22,942 nt of DNA from Verrucomicrobiota bacterium (GTDB lineage Bacteria > Verrucomicrobiota > Verrucomicrobiia > Limisphaerales > JAHEOI01): positions 1-22,942 of the forward strand of contig JAHEOI010000191.1 of NCBI GenBank assembly GCA_018610125.1, read 5' to 3'. A program made the translations under genes and the position numbers. The notes beneath the pieces were generated by a model. It ran no database searches, was not told the origin of the DNA, and saw only the letters and a program-made list of their open reading frames with translations. This document shows positions 1 through 8,301 of this stretch, piece by piece. Each line of letters starts with the position of its first letter. Position 1 is the first letter of the stretch.

Positions 1-868
1 CGGTGTGTGCGGCGGCCGAGGCGGCAGGTACGGGAGCGGTCGAGAAAATCAGAGTACGGGCCCGGTTAATCAGGTAATCGATCAACTGGTGTGAGCCGCA
101 TATATACCCACCGGCGGCCCCCAGCGCCTTCCCTAACGTCCCCATTTGGATCTCCACTTGGTTACTCACCCCTTCCGCTTCGATGAGTCCCCGTCGATTT
201 TTACCGTAGAGCCCGGTCGCGTGGGCCTCGTCAACCATCAGCCAGGCTCCGTAGCGCTCTTTGAGTGCCGTCAGCGATTTCAACGGTGCCAGGTCGCCAT
301 CCATTGAAAAAATGCTTTCCGTGACCACCAGGATTTCGGGGCGGGCTTTTTGGGAATCGGATGACCGTTGCTCATCGGCCCATTTCAAAAGCGATTCCAG
401 ATGGTCCAAGTCGTTATGCCGGCAAACTCGCAGCTTGGCGCCGCTCAAGCGGACGGCATCGACCAGGCACGCGTGAACGAGCTTATCAATGATGACGATA
501 TCGTCTCGCCCGACCAGGGCGGGGATGGTCCCGAGGGCGGTTGCGTAGCCGGAAGAAAAGGTGAGCGCCGCTTCGGTGTCTTTAAAGCTCGCGAGCGCCC
601 GTTCGAGGTCCTCTTGGGGTTTGAGCGAGCCGCAGATGAGTCGAGACGCCCCGCTTCCGGCGCCGAATTCGTCGACCGCGCGACGGGCGGCCTCTTTCAG
701 CTTTGGATGATCGGCGAGTCCAAGATAATCGTTGGAGGAGAAATTGAGGACCTCTAGTCCCTCAAGAACGATCCGGGGCCCCTGAGGAGAGGAAACCGAG
801 CGAATCTCGCGATACAGGCCTTGTTCCTGGATCCGATGGAGTCGCTCTTGAAGCACGTCATTACTCAT
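1..868 (-). CDS. bioF: 8-amino-7-oxononanoate synthase (BioF), 3' end cut by window edge
   Basis: PLP-dependent alpha-oxoamine synthase that condenses pimeloyl-ACP/CoA with alanine, the first step of biotin ring assembly, in the cytoplasm. I translated about 289 codons from the ATG at 868; the C-terminus lies beyond base 1. Visible family marks are NFSSNDYLGL near residues 42-51, GAGSGASRLICG near 69-80, DEAHATGLYG with D213 and H216, and TLGKALGAAGG carrying the expected PLP-binding lysine K247. The start overlaps the stop of the upstream M16 gene by 8 nt (ATGAGTAA), implying translational coupling. The family also includes glycine C-acetyltransferase (Kbl) and other 2-amino-3-ketoacid synthases. 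The N-terminal motifs fit BioF best, but no other biotin gene is visible in the window, so substrate is inferred. Confidence 0.88.
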   Translation of the reverse strand, partial: MSNDVLQERLHRIQEQGLYREIRSVSSPQGPRIVLEGLEVLNFSSNDYLGLADHPKLKEAARRAVDEFGAGSGASRLICGSLKPQEDLERALASFKDTEAALTFSSGYATALGTIPALVGRDDIVIIDKLVHACLVDAVRLSGAKLRVCRHNDLDHLESLLKWADEQRSSDSQKARPEILVVTESIFSMDGDLAPLKSLTALKERYGAWLMVDEAHATGLYGKNRRGLIEAEGVSNQVEIQMGTLGKALGAAGGYICGSHQLIDYLINRARTLIFSTAPVPAASAAAHT

Positions 869-3071
869 CCGTCTCGAACCGGCCGGCTTTCAACTCGGCA
901 TTGAGCCGCACTTGCCGAAGCTTGGTCACTCGACGCTTGTTCCCTTTCTGAAAAGTGACCACCTTATGAGGTATTTTGATTCCCTTGACCGTTTGGTATT
1001 TCTCGTAAGTCTTGACAGAGCTCACGGGATTTCCTTGCATGTTCCGCCCTTGATACGCTACCCGGACAGGCATTTTCGTCTTGGGCGAGACAAACAATGT
1101 GAACTGGCTTCCGACAGGCGGTTGGATTTCAAGTTTTGCCAAGGATTGCCCATCGATCTCCGTCTTACCTCGATGGATTGCCTTGAGCTTCGGGTGCTGG
1201 GCTTCTCGGCACAAGAATGTGAGGTTCCGCCAGAGCTCGCCGTGAATCTGTTTGATCTGGCTCGAAGGCATCGATTGTTTCCCGCGCGGAGTGTTGATGG
1301 TTCCTTTTTTGCCATTGAGGGTGATTGTGACGGTACCCTGGGGCATTTTTTGTTGAATAAAGATTCGGTCGGTATCGGCGATGACCGATTTCGTGTCGAT
1401 TTCCATCGTCCCGCGGGGAGTCTCGATTTGCTGAGTCGCTTCGAAGGTAAGGTTGGTTATCTCATTGAAAGACGTCCCGCCCAAGGCCTCGCGGACCGCC
1501 AGCAACAGCTTACGCCCTTGTTTGACCTGCTCTGGGGAGCTCTCGGGGCTTCCTTTGCCCGATGGCTCTTTCGGGATTGAAATATCGATCTTGTTGACTT
1601 CGCCCAAGCGGCTTAGCTCTTGTCCAAATTCACTCGGGTTCCCGACCACCAGGATTGCTACCTTGTCCGGAAAGAGATAGCGCTTGGCGACCTGAGTGAC
1701 CTCCTTGGCAGTCACCGTTTCAATGCCCTCTTTAAATTGCCGCAGGAAGTCTTTCGGATAGTCATAATATTCGTAGGTCATCAAGCGATCCAGGATCTCG
1801 CGGTTGGTATCAAACTTGAAGACAAAGGAGTTTAGGTAGCCCTGTTTGGCAAGCTTGAGCTCTTTCTGCGTCGGGGGCTCCTTGCGAATTGTTTCGATTT
1901 CGTGAATGATGGATCGAATCGCTTCGACGGTGGTCTGACTTTTAGTAGCGGCGCCGGCATAGAAGATGCCGCTCCGCCGGTAATTGGCTGTGTAGCGTCC
2001 AAAGACCGAATACGCGAGCCCTTGCTCCGACCGGACATTTTCAAAGAGGCGCCCCGAGAAGCCGCCGGCTAAGACCTCATTCATGACGGTGACGGGGATA
2101 AAATCGGGCTCTTTTCGGGTGAGACCGCCGGGATGTCCGATGAAGATCGTGCTCTGATTGACGTCTCGCTTGGGGATCAGGTTCACCGAGTGGTTGGCTT
2201 CCAACTTGGGCTCGGGTGGTTTCGGACGTTGGAAATTCGTTTCCTTTTCCCAATCGCCGAATGCCTTTCGAATGCGCTCGAGCATCTCCGAGGTCTCAAA
2301 GTCGCCCCACACGCTGAGGAGGGTGTTGTTGGGATGGAAGTAGGCCTCATAGAAACGGACGGCATCCTGGCGCGAAATCCGATCGATCGTGAAATATTGC
2401 GGCACGCGTGCGTAAGGACTGTCGCTGCCGTAGAGCAATTGACGAAATTCTCGGATTGCGATCTGTCGGGGCTTATCGTTCCGTCGCGAAATCGCAGACT
2501 TTTCTTGGCTCTTGGCCAACGCGACTTTCTGCTTGGCAAATGCGGGCTCTGTCAGGATATCGGCAAAGATCGGCAGGACGGTATCCAAGCTTTCTTTCAA
2601 GCTTGACATGGAGGCACTGGCCGAAGTCCGCCCGATCGAAGTCTCAACGGTGGCGCCGACACCTTCGAGCTGCCGATTGATCTCGTCCGGGGACATTGTC
2701 TCCGTGCCGCCGGTCCGCATCACGGTGCCGACAATGGAAGCGAGACCGATCTTTTCGGCGGGCTCATACACCGATCCGGTCGCGATCCGCGCCGAGGCCT
2801 TGATGTCGGGGAGCTCGTGATCCTCTAGCAAAAAGACCGTCAAACCGTTGTCGAGCCGGACCCGTTTGGGGCGTGGGATCTTAAAGTCTTTTAGCTCCGG
2901 ATAGGTAAAGCTACGGATATCATAGTCGGATATGTTGATCTGCTCGTTGGAACTTGGCTTCCCTTCCGCGCCTTGGGCGGTCGGCCATGCGTCGCCCGTC
3001 GGGAGCGTCGCGGCGATACCCCAACAAAGCAGTCGAGTCGTCCATCGCTGAGTGATTGGTTTCTCCTTCAT
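861..3071 (-). CDS. M16 family peptidase-like protein without zinc motif, with extra C-terminal domain
   Basis: Protein of 736 aa with a probable signal peptide (basic start, hydrophobic stretch around residues 12-22), so likely periplasmic or outer-membrane associated. Residues about 55-495 follow the M16 two-domain fold. Where active members have HXXEH, this one reads GLASIVGTVMRTGGT (109-123), giving S112, G115 and T116, so the zinc site is gone. The second M16 domain keeps the R/Y motif NVRSEQGLAY (345-354), typical of M16B subunits that pair with a catalytic partner. Residues about 515-736 form an additional beta-rich domain resembling LolA/LolB-type lipoprotein-sorting folds; that resemblance is my inference. 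The start overlaps the stop of the catalytic M16 gene by 4 nt (ATGA), consistent with two subunits of one complex. Substrate unknown. Confidence 0.88.
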   Translation of the reverse strand: MKEKPITQRWTTRLLCWGIAATLPTGDAWPTAQGAEGKPSSNEQINISDYDIRSFTYPELKDFKIPRPKRVRLDNGLTVFLLEDHELPDIKASARIATGSVYEPAEKIGLASIVGTVMRTGGTETMSPDEINRQLEGVGATVETSIGRTSASASMSSLKESLDTVLPIFADILTEPAFAKQKVALAKSQEKSAISRRNDKPRQIAIREFRQLLYGSDSPYARVPQYFTIDRISRQDAVRFYEAYFHPNNTLLSVWGDFETSEMLERIRKAFGDWEKETNFQRPKPPEPKLEANHSVNLIPKRDVNQSTIFIGHPGGLTRKEPDFIPVTVMNEVLAGGFSGRLFENVRSEQGLAYSVFGRYTANYRRSGIFYAGAATKSQTTVEAIRSIIHEIETIRKEPPTQKELKLAKQGYLNSFVFKFDTNREILDRLMTYEYYDYPKDFLRQFKEGIETVTAKEVTQVAKRYLFPDKVAILVVGNPSEFGQELSRLGEVNKIDISIPKEPSGKGSPESSPEQVKQGRKLLLAVREALGGTSFNEITNLTFEATQQIETPRGTMEIDTKSVIADTDRIFIQQKMPQGTVTITLNGKKGTINTPRGKQSMPSSQIKQIHGELWRNLTFLCREAQHPKLKAIHRGKTEIDGQSLAKLEIQPPVGSQFTLFVSPKTKMPVRVAYQGRNMQGNPVSSVKTYEKYQTVKGIKIPHKVVTFQKGNKRRVTKLRQVRLNAELKAGRFETDE

Positions 3072-4630
3072 TCTTTTTCGTTATCACGTTGAGCTTGGCG
3101 AATCCTCGCGACCGTGCGATTGCTTCGCTTGAACGTCTCTTTGGCGACCCGTTTGACATCATCTTGATCGACGGCGTCAATGTCGTCCAATTGTCGAAAC
3201 AGGTTGCGCCAATTCCCAGTCAAGGCCTCAAATGTTGAGAACTGTTTGGCAAGACCCGAGTTGGAATCGAGTCCGTTGATCAAGTCGGAGCGCGCGCGAG
3301 TCTTGGCACGCTCGAGGGCTTGCTCGGAGACGGCCTCTGTCTTGAGTCGGTCGAGCTCATCCAGGATGGCCTTCTCCAGTTTCTTGGGCGAGACCCCTTT
3401 ACTCGGGACCCCGAGAATGCCGAAGAGGCCGGGATTTTTGTTGCCGGGAAAGCTGGCGAAGGCGTTAGCTTGGAGAGCGAGCTCTTTTTCCACCAGGTTT
3501 TGGTAAAAGCGACTGGTCCTGCCTCGGGAGAGAATATCCGAGAGCACGAGATAGGTTGCGTGGTCGGGACTATGGATGCTCGGTCGGTGATAGCCCATCA
3601 GCACGTACGGCTGGGTGGATTCGACCAAGGTCACTTGGCGCTCACCCCGTTGCTTCGGCTCTTCGGTTACAATCGGCAGGGGAGGTGGCTGGGACGGAAG
3701 TCGACCAAAATATTTCTCGGCAAGCTTTCGGATTTGGTCCGGATCGACATCCCCCGCGATGGCGATTGTCAGGTTTTTCGGCACGTAGTAAGCTTCGAAA
3801 AATTCCCGGGCTTGTGTGCGGGTGAGATGCTTGAGATCGGACATGTGACCGATTGTCGGCTGACCGTAAGGGTGCGCTATGAAGGCGGCTGCCTGCCATT
3901 CCTCGACCAGGCGTCCGAGGGGGCTTGAGCCAACCCTTTGGCGGCGCTCTTCCATAACGACATCCCGTTCCACATAGAATTCCCGCATGACGGGGTTTAG
4001 GAATCGATCCGACTCCATGGCGAAGAATAGCTTAACCTTGTTGGCAGGGAGGCTATACATGTAGCCTGTCGCGTCGGCCGAGGTGTAGGCATTCAAGCCG
4101 TTGACCCCGGCGCGCTTGAGGATGCGCTCAAATTCCTGCGCTTGACTCCATTTCTCCGCCTCCTTCCGGGCCTTCTTGAAGCGCTTCTTGAGACGGTCCA
4201 GCTTGTCGGGATTGGTATCACGGTTGAGTTGGGCTCGGCGCAGGCGTTTGTAAATCCGCTCTTGGCGCTTCAGTGCAGCCATTTCCTTCTCGATGTCCTT
4301 GGTGCCGATGCTGGTCGTCCCCTTGAAGGCCATATGCTCGAACATGTGCGCCACTCCGGTTGCCCCGATCGGCTCATTCGCCGACCCGACATCGGCATAG
4401 GTATGGAACGAGACTACCGGTGCCTCGTGTCGCTCAATGACCAAAAACGTTAAGCCGTTCTCCAAGGTGAGCTCCGTTACCTTATGCTCGAATTGCTCAA
4501 GCAGTGATTCGGCTTTCCCGCTATGGACCAATCCAACTGCGGCGATCAGTCCGACGATAAAATTGATATAAATCTTCCGTTGCATCACGCAATATGCTTC
4601 GTTTGAAATTCCCGAAATCCGGCGGATCAT
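3068..4630 (-). CDS. M16 family zinc metallopeptidase, catalytic subunit
   Basis: Insulinase/pitrilysin-family protease, 520 aa. The inverted zinc motif HMFEH sits at residues 95-99 (H95, H99 ligands, E98 base). The third ligand is most likely E228 in ERDVVMEERRQR (221-232). A signal peptide is visible (hydrophobic INFIVGLIAAVGLV, about 22-35, then a small-residue cleavage region), so it should act in the periplasm. Between HXXEH and the third ligand lies a long, highly charged helical insert, about residues 110-170 and rich in K, R and E. The ATG at 4630 overlaps the upstream stop by 4 nt. An internal ATG at 4585 would give a more compact signal peptide, but it has no visible Shine-Dalgarno. 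It is followed directly by the motif-less partner, so the two probably work as an active/inactive heterodimer. Confidence 0.92.
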   Translation of the reverse strand: MIRRISGISNEAYCVMQRKIYINFIVGLIAAVGLVHSGKAESLLEQFEHKVTELTLENGLTFLVIERHEAPVVSFHTYADVGSANEPIGATGVAHMFEHMAFKGTTSIGTKDIEKEMAALKRQERIYKRLRRAQLNRDTNPDKLDRLKKRFKKARKEAEKWSQAQEFERILKRAGVNGLNAYTSADATGYMYSLPANKVKLFFAMESDRFLNPVMREFYVERDVVMEERRQRVGSSPLGRLVEEWQAAAFIAHPYGQPTIGHMSDLKHLTRTQAREFFEAYYVPKNLTIAIAGDVDPDQIRKLAEKYFGRLPSQPPPLPIVTEEPKQRGERQVTLVESTQPYVLMGYHRPSIHSPDHATYLVLSDILSRGRTSRFYQNLVEKELALQANAFASFPGNKNPGLFGILGVPSKGVSPKKLEKAILDELDRLKTEAVSEQALERAKTRARSDLINGLDSNSGLAKQFSTFEALTGNWRNLFRQLDDIDAVDQDDVKRVAKETFKRSNRTVARIRQAQRDNEKE

Positions 4631-5424
4631 AGAGGATCATTTGAAGGGGGACAGTGGAAAATTTGCCGGGTCACCCAACAAGCGTTTGCCTCCTGCTTTT
4701 GGCGCTCGGCCTTTTCTTTGGTGGACTCGATAATGGTTTCGGCGGCCTCGTCGATATCATCGGTCACCGTCACCAGGTCCATGTCTTCAACGGCGATCTT
4801 GCCTTCTTTAAGCGCGTTTTGGCGGAGCCATTGCAACAATCCTTCCCAATAATCCGAGTCGAAAAGCACGATCGGGAAGTTGTGAATTTTGCCGGTTTGA
4901 ATCAGCGTCAACGACTCGAATAGCTCATCCATGGTGCCGAAGCCGCCCGGGAAGATGACCAATCCGAGCGAATACTTCACAAACATGGTTTTCCGGACGA
5001 AGAAATAGCGGAAATCGATCGCGAGATCGACGTAGGGGTTGACGTGTTGTTCAAACGGCAGCTCGATATTCAGGCCGATCGAATGGCTGCCTGCTTCGCT
5101 GGCACCTTTGTTTCCGGCTTCCATGATGCCCGGACCGCCCCCGGTGATAATGGCAAAACCGGCTTGACCGAGACGACGGCCCAATTCGACAGCCTGTTGA
5201 TACTCCGGTTGGTTTCGCTTGGTCCGCGCCGAGCCGAAGATGCCGACGGCCGGACCGAGCTCGGCGAGGGCGTCGAATCCCTCAACGAATTCGCTCTGAA
5301 TCCGCAGGACTCGCCACGGATCGGAATCTGTAAACTTCTGGGGCCGAGCAAAGGGGGTTAGGAATAATTGCTCGTCTTCCGTGCTCCGTCCTCGCCTGAC
5401 CGCTCGGTTTAATGTCGGGTGCAC
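4627..5424 (-). CDS. LOG family protein (TIGR00730-type Rossmann nucleotide phosphoribohydrolase)
   Basis: Lysine-decarboxylase-like/LOG family, cytoplasmic. Relatives hydrolyse nucleoside 5'-monophosphates at the N-glycosidic bond, in some cases cytokinin ribotides. Signature motifs are present: GGGPGIMEAGNKGA around residues 97-110, the FVRKTMF region (144-150) and PGGFGTMDE (161-169), counting from the ATG at 5430. I prefer the GTG at 5424. The AGGAG at 5432-5436 lies 7 nt upstream of it, but only 1 nt upstream of the ATG at 5430, which gives two extra residues. The C-terminal tail after about residue 235 is charged and ends with a few hydrophobic residues not typical of the family. The stop overlaps the M16 start by 4 nt, so it belongs to the same transcription unit. 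Actual substrate unknown. Confidence 0.88.
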   Translation of the reverse strand: MHPTLNRAVRRGRSTEDEQLFLTPFARPQKFTDSDPWRVLRIQSEFVEGFDALAELGPAVGIFGSARTKRNQPEYQQAVELGRRLGQAGFAIITGGGPGIMEAGNKGASEAGSHSIGLNIELPFEQHVNPYVDLAIDFRYFFVRKTMFVKYSLGLVIFPGGFGTMDELFESLTLIQTGKIHNFPIVLFDSDYWEGLLQWLRQNALKEGKIAVEDMDLVTVTDDIDEAAETIIESTKEKAERQKQEANACWVTRQIFHCPPSNDPL

Positions 5425-5450
5425 ATCCATTCTCCTGATAATAGGTCAGT

Positions 5451-5939
5451 TCACCCGGCATAATGCCAGCCCAAATCGCTGCAGACCAGGGGCGTACCGT
5501 CGCGTCGCCAGTCCCCTTGTAGGACATCTCCGATAACCAACGCATGATCCCCCGGTTGATGAATCTCGTGTACCCGGCACTCCACGTAGCCCAGCGCTTG
5601 CTCCAAAATCGGCGCCCCGGTCTCCTGCGCGGAATGGCTGACACCGCTGAGCTTGTCTCCCACACGGTCACTTGGCTTGACAAGCTGCCGCACCAGCTCG
5701 CTATCCCCGCGTTCCAGCAAGTTGAGCGTAAAGGCACGCCCTTCTTGGATTAAATCATTGCTCCTTGAAGGAACCCGAATGGCGATCAAGATCATCGGAG
5801 GCTCGAACGAGCATTGGGTCGCCCAACTGACAACCAGCGCATTCAACTCATTATTCCGCCCGTTAATCCCGACCACAAATACCCCGTAGGGTATCTGGCG
5901 CAAAACATCGTGCACTGACTTTTCATGCGGCACTTTCAT
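5451..5939 (-). CDS. Flavin reductase-like, FMN-binding split-barrel protein
   Basis: Small 162-aa protein matching the flavin reductase-like domain family (PF01613 type), which binds FMN/FAD and usually reduces free flavin with NAD(P)H or serves a flavoenzyme. The pattern of an early PYGVFVVG strand, the NALVVSWATQCSFEPPM segment (about 33-49), the FTLNLL strand (about 69-74) and a late GDHALVIGDV strand (about 129-138) is characteristic. It is the first gene of the left minus-strand operon, 26 nt before the GTG start of the LOG gene. The start at 5939 has a weak purine-rich GAAGAAG upstream. No partner monooxygenase is visible in the window, so its redox role is undetermined. Confidence 0.85.
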   Translation of the reverse strand: MKVPHEKSVHDVLRQIPYGVFVVGINGRNNELNALVVSWATQCSFEPPMILIAIRVPSRSNDLIQEGRAFTLNLLERGDSELVRQLVKPSDRVGDKLSGVSHSAQETGAPILEQALGYVECRVHEIHQPGDHALVIGDVLQGDWRRDGTPLVCSDLGWHYAG

Positions 5940-6108
5940 ATCGGCTTCTTCAATTTCTCGTCATCCGAAAGCCTCTCACAACTGCCTTTGCGCAAGCAGA
6001 GGGAGGGCGGGTAATCGGTAACGCATTCCGCTTTTTTATTGGAAACGCCACGGAGCGACTTTACCATCCGGCGAAAACGTTTGAAACAAAAAAGGAAGAA
6101 GAGAACGT
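5940..6108. promoter_or_regulatory. Divergent intergenic region between flavin reductase-like and DUF5069 genes
   Basis: This 169-nt gap separates genes transcribed away from each other, so promoters for both directions must lie here. On the plus strand a purine-rich ribosome-binding site (AGGAAGAAGAG, 6093-6103) precedes the ATG at 6109. I see no convincing pair of -35/-10 hexamers for either direction and no clear operator. Confidence 0.5.
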
Positions 6109-6546
6109 ATGGAAAAAACGATCCCATTAATCAGTTCAGGTGCGACAGGCCCGTTAGGTGTGGTCCATTTACCACGGCTCTGGCAAAAAGTCGTATTGTC
6201 GGCCAAGGGCGCTCTTGCTGACGGCTATGACGAGTGCGGTCCCGGCTTCGACCAGATGGTCCTCGATGGACTCGGACTCGACCGGACGGAGACACTGAAT
6301 TATTTGAAACAGAACATCCCCTCGTATCCCGAGTTTGAAAAGTGGGTTGTCGACAAGAAAGGGCCGATCGACCAGGCAACGAAAGAGCGGGTCAATCAAG
6401 CGGTCCGAGGCTACAACCACAAAGATGAAGTCCGCCAGTCGATATTAAAGGAGAATGGGCTTCATGATGACGGCACGGTCCTGGACGCGGTCACCTTGAA
6501 CAACATCGATGACTGGGGTGAATTCTATAAGCAGCTAAAGGGATAG
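6109..6546 (+). CDS. DUF5069 domain-containing protein
   Basis: Small 145-aa cytoplasmic protein with no signal peptide or membrane segment. Its opening, with GATGPLGVVHLPRLWQKVVL (residues 11-30) followed by AKGALADGYDECGPGFDQ and a DGLGLD segment, matches what I remember of the DUF5069 family, common in PVC-group genomes and without known function. The second half contains GPIDQATKERVNQAVRGYNH and a short acidic tail, as in other members. It has a strong purine-rich Shine-Dalgarno at 6093-6103. It stands alone on the plus strand, divergent from the M16 operon and convergent with the ceramidase-like gene. No function can be assigned. Confidence 0.8.
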   Translation: MEKTIPLISSGATGPLGVVHLPRLWQKVVLSAKGALADGYDECGPGFDQMVLDGLGLDRTETLNYLKQNIPSYPEFEKWVVDKKGPIDQATKERVNQAVRGYNHKDEVRQSILKENGLHDDGTVLDAVTLNNIDDWGEFYKQLKG

Positions 6547-6582
6547 CGCGAGGGGGTTGCCTCATTGCGCCACGAGCTGGTA

Positions 6583-6604
6583 GGACTGCAGTCCGCTGCA
6601 GTCC
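6583..6604. repeat. Palindromic hairpin repeat, copy 1
   Basis: Perfect 8-bp stem GGACTGCA / TGCAGTCC with loop GTCCGC. It is closely related to the element at 22832-22853. The two copies differ within the stem by a T-A to C-G pair, so pairing is preserved. This looks like a REP-type intergenic element. Confidence 0.65.
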
Positions 6605-6722
6605 CTCCTTCGTGATATTGTCGCGGTTTTAGGGGGCTGCGAACGGAGGGCAGTGCCGGGATTGACGCCCCCTTTCAGGGTGCAAGATGGAGTGACGGCC
6701 TACCCCTGCTACCATGCGCCAA

Positions 6723-6742
6723 CGGGGCGCCCTTACGCCCCG
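6723..6742 (-). terminator. Candidate terminator hairpin downstream of ceramidase-like gene
   Basis: Perfect 7-bp stem CGGGGCG / CGCCCCG around the loop CCCTTA, 9 nt past the stop of the minus-strand gene. There is no T-tract after it, so it is not a classical intrinsic terminator. Its placement suggests transcript end or 3' stability. Confidence 0.35.
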
Positions 6743-6751
6743 CTCTAATGG

Positions 6752-8185
6752 TCAAGGAACCCGGTGGCCGCTTTGCTGCATGACTTTCCGGACACCGCCA
6801 ACCAGCCGCGGTTCGACTTGCGGTTTGAATTTCCCGTAATAGCCGTAATAGAGCATGGAATGCTCCGCTTCGTAGCCGCCTTCCAGGAGAATTCGGATGG
6901 ATGGGATGTAGCACGGCACTTGGTAGGCATATCCGATTGGCCAGACCTTGGTTTCTTGGAACATCCGTTTGAATTGCAGTCCATAGTCGACCACCACTTC
7001 GCCCGCCACTGCCAACCAAGTAAGGTCGTGGCCAAGTCGAATCGCCGCGACCGGAGTCGACACAGAATCCGGTAGCTTCCCGGTTTCCTCGAGGCGGCGC
7101 AGGTAGCGCTTCGCGCGATGGCGGGTATGCCGATTATCACTTTTGGCGTCTTTTTTCAGCTCGTTTCGACTCGGCGGTGAAGTCAGTGGGAGATCAATCT
7201 CTCGATAGGCCATTTCGATTTCCCCTCGAATCTGCCGCATCGGTCGGTTGAGAAGGCCCACGACCGTGCCTGCCAATTGTAGTCCGTGCTTCTTGGCGTT
7301 GCGCAAACTGCCACGGGGCATCGGGTTCGAATCCGCTCCCATCCCGGTCGCAAAAATCGCAGTGGCTTGGGGGAAAAGTCGTTCAATATGCTCCCGGGCA
7401 TATCCGACAAAATCCGAAGAAACCGTGTAGAAGTCGTCGCCACTGATTGTCGTGGCGTGGCAGGAATAGCCAAACACAACGCCGAAGATGGCCCCGTTCG
7501 GGGCTGAAATCTTGAGAACCGGCACATCCCAAAGGGTGGGTCCGTCAAGGTTTTCCCCGAAGGCCATTCCATCCGGCGTGTAAGCACGCCGATTGACAGC
7601 GAATGTCGCCTTGCCATTGGCATAGCTGAGCCGGGCCGGCCGGAGGTCGGCCAAGGCTTCGTTGACCGCCGAGACGATCTGTCTTCGTAGCCGCTTGGTG
7701 TACTCTTCGAGCCTTTGGGAATCCTTCTCCGAGAGGGGGTACATCCCGAGCAAATTGCTATTGGCCAATACGGGGGCCGAATGGGTGTGACTCGCTACCA
7801 GCATGACGCGCCGGCGCTCAAGGGAGTGCTCTTGCTGTATCCCTTCCCAAACCGAGTCGCGAAAAGCCTTGCTGATCTCGCAATTGTCGACGGCCACCAA
7901 AACAAAGCGTTCTCCTTGGCGATCACGAATGGCGAGTGCCTGCGTCCTTAAGGGCTGGTCGACACCGGTGGAAGGATGCTCACGCGACCCATATCCCCCA
8001 AGCCAGATCGGCTCCTTCGGCGTTACATCTCGGGAGGCGACGCCGACCCGATAACCGGTCCGCTCTGCTGCCTGTCCCGTCAATGACAATAGGATTGTAC
8101 CGAGCACCACAGCGAGCATCCATACCGGCGGTCGAAAGGCGCGGTGGGACCTCGGTCCGGAAGTCTGCCAAAGGCGAAACACCAT
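6752..8185 (-). CDS. Neutral/alkaline ceramidase-like secreted hydrolase
   Basis: Protein of 477 aa resembling the N-terminal catalytic domain of neutral/alkaline non-lysosomal ceramidases (PF04734), zinc amidases that cleave N-acylsphingosines. Visible marks are the early beta-strand RVGVASRDVTP (46-56), the metal-binding SHTHS (132-136), a second His in YSCHATTISGDD (240-251) followed by SDFVGYARE, and ATGMGADSNP (279-288) where the family carries its nucleophile loop. The hydrophobic WMLAVVLGTILLSLTG (22-37) looks like a signal peptide, so it is exported. I chose the ATG at 8185 because GAGGGAG (8194-8200) lies 8 nt upstream. The in-frame ATG at 8245 adds 20 residues without a ribosome-binding site. 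The C-terminal ceramidase domain is absent, and many bacterial homologues of this length have no tested substrate. Confidence 0.82.
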   Translation of the reverse strand: MVFRLWQTSGPRSHRAFRPPVWMLAVVLGTILLSLTGQAAERTGYRVGVASRDVTPKEPIWLGGYGSREHPSTGVDQPLRTQALAIRDRQGERFVLVAVDNCEISKAFRDSVWEGIQQEHSLERRRVMLVASHTHSAPVLANSNLLGMYPLSEKDSQRLEEYTKRLRRQIVSAVNEALADLRPARLSYANGKATFAVNRRAYTPDGMAFGENLDGPTLWDVPVLKISAPNGAIFGVVFGYSCHATTISGDDFYTVSSDFVGYAREHIERLFPQATAIFATGMGADSNPMPRGSLRNAKKHGLQLAGTVVGLLNRPMRQIRGEIEMAYREIDLPLTSPPSRNELKKDAKSDNRHTRHRAKRYLRRLEETGKLPDSVSTPVAAIRLGHDLTWLAVAGEVVVDYGLQFKRMFQETKVWPIGYAYQVPCYIPSIRILLEGGYEAEHSMLYYGYYGKFKPQVEPRLVGGVRKVMQQSGHRVP

Positions 8186-8193
8186 GCGAGCAT

Positions 8194-8200
8194 CTCCCTC
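8194..8200 (-). promoter_or_regulatory. Shine-Dalgarno deciding the ceramidase-like start
   Basis: GAGGGAG on the minus strand, 8 nt before the ATG at 8185. It supports this start over the upstream ATG at 8245. Confidence 0.6.
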
Positions 8201-8301
8201 ACTCCGGTGCTCCGGCTCGTTCAAGGGCTCGGTTTGGGATTTCATGGTAGGAATCTTAACCGATCGATCCGATGCTGCGAATTAAAAAATCAGCGAGGCA
8301 T

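Larger units (their letters stand above)
6547..6751. other. Hairpin-rich gap between convergent genes
   Basis: This stretch between two converging stop codons holds no gene. It contains three perfect stem-loops: the repeat hairpin at 6583-6604; a 7-bp stem AGGGGGC (6631-6637) with GCCCCCT (6667-6673); and a 7-bp GC stem at 6723-6742. None is followed by a strong T-run, so they may terminate transcription inefficiently or belong to a repeat family. Confidence 0.6.

Noticed and set aside
261..757. Plus-strand open frames inside the left-edge gene
   Set aside because: They are antisense shadows of bioF, whose translation on the minus strand is conserved throughout.
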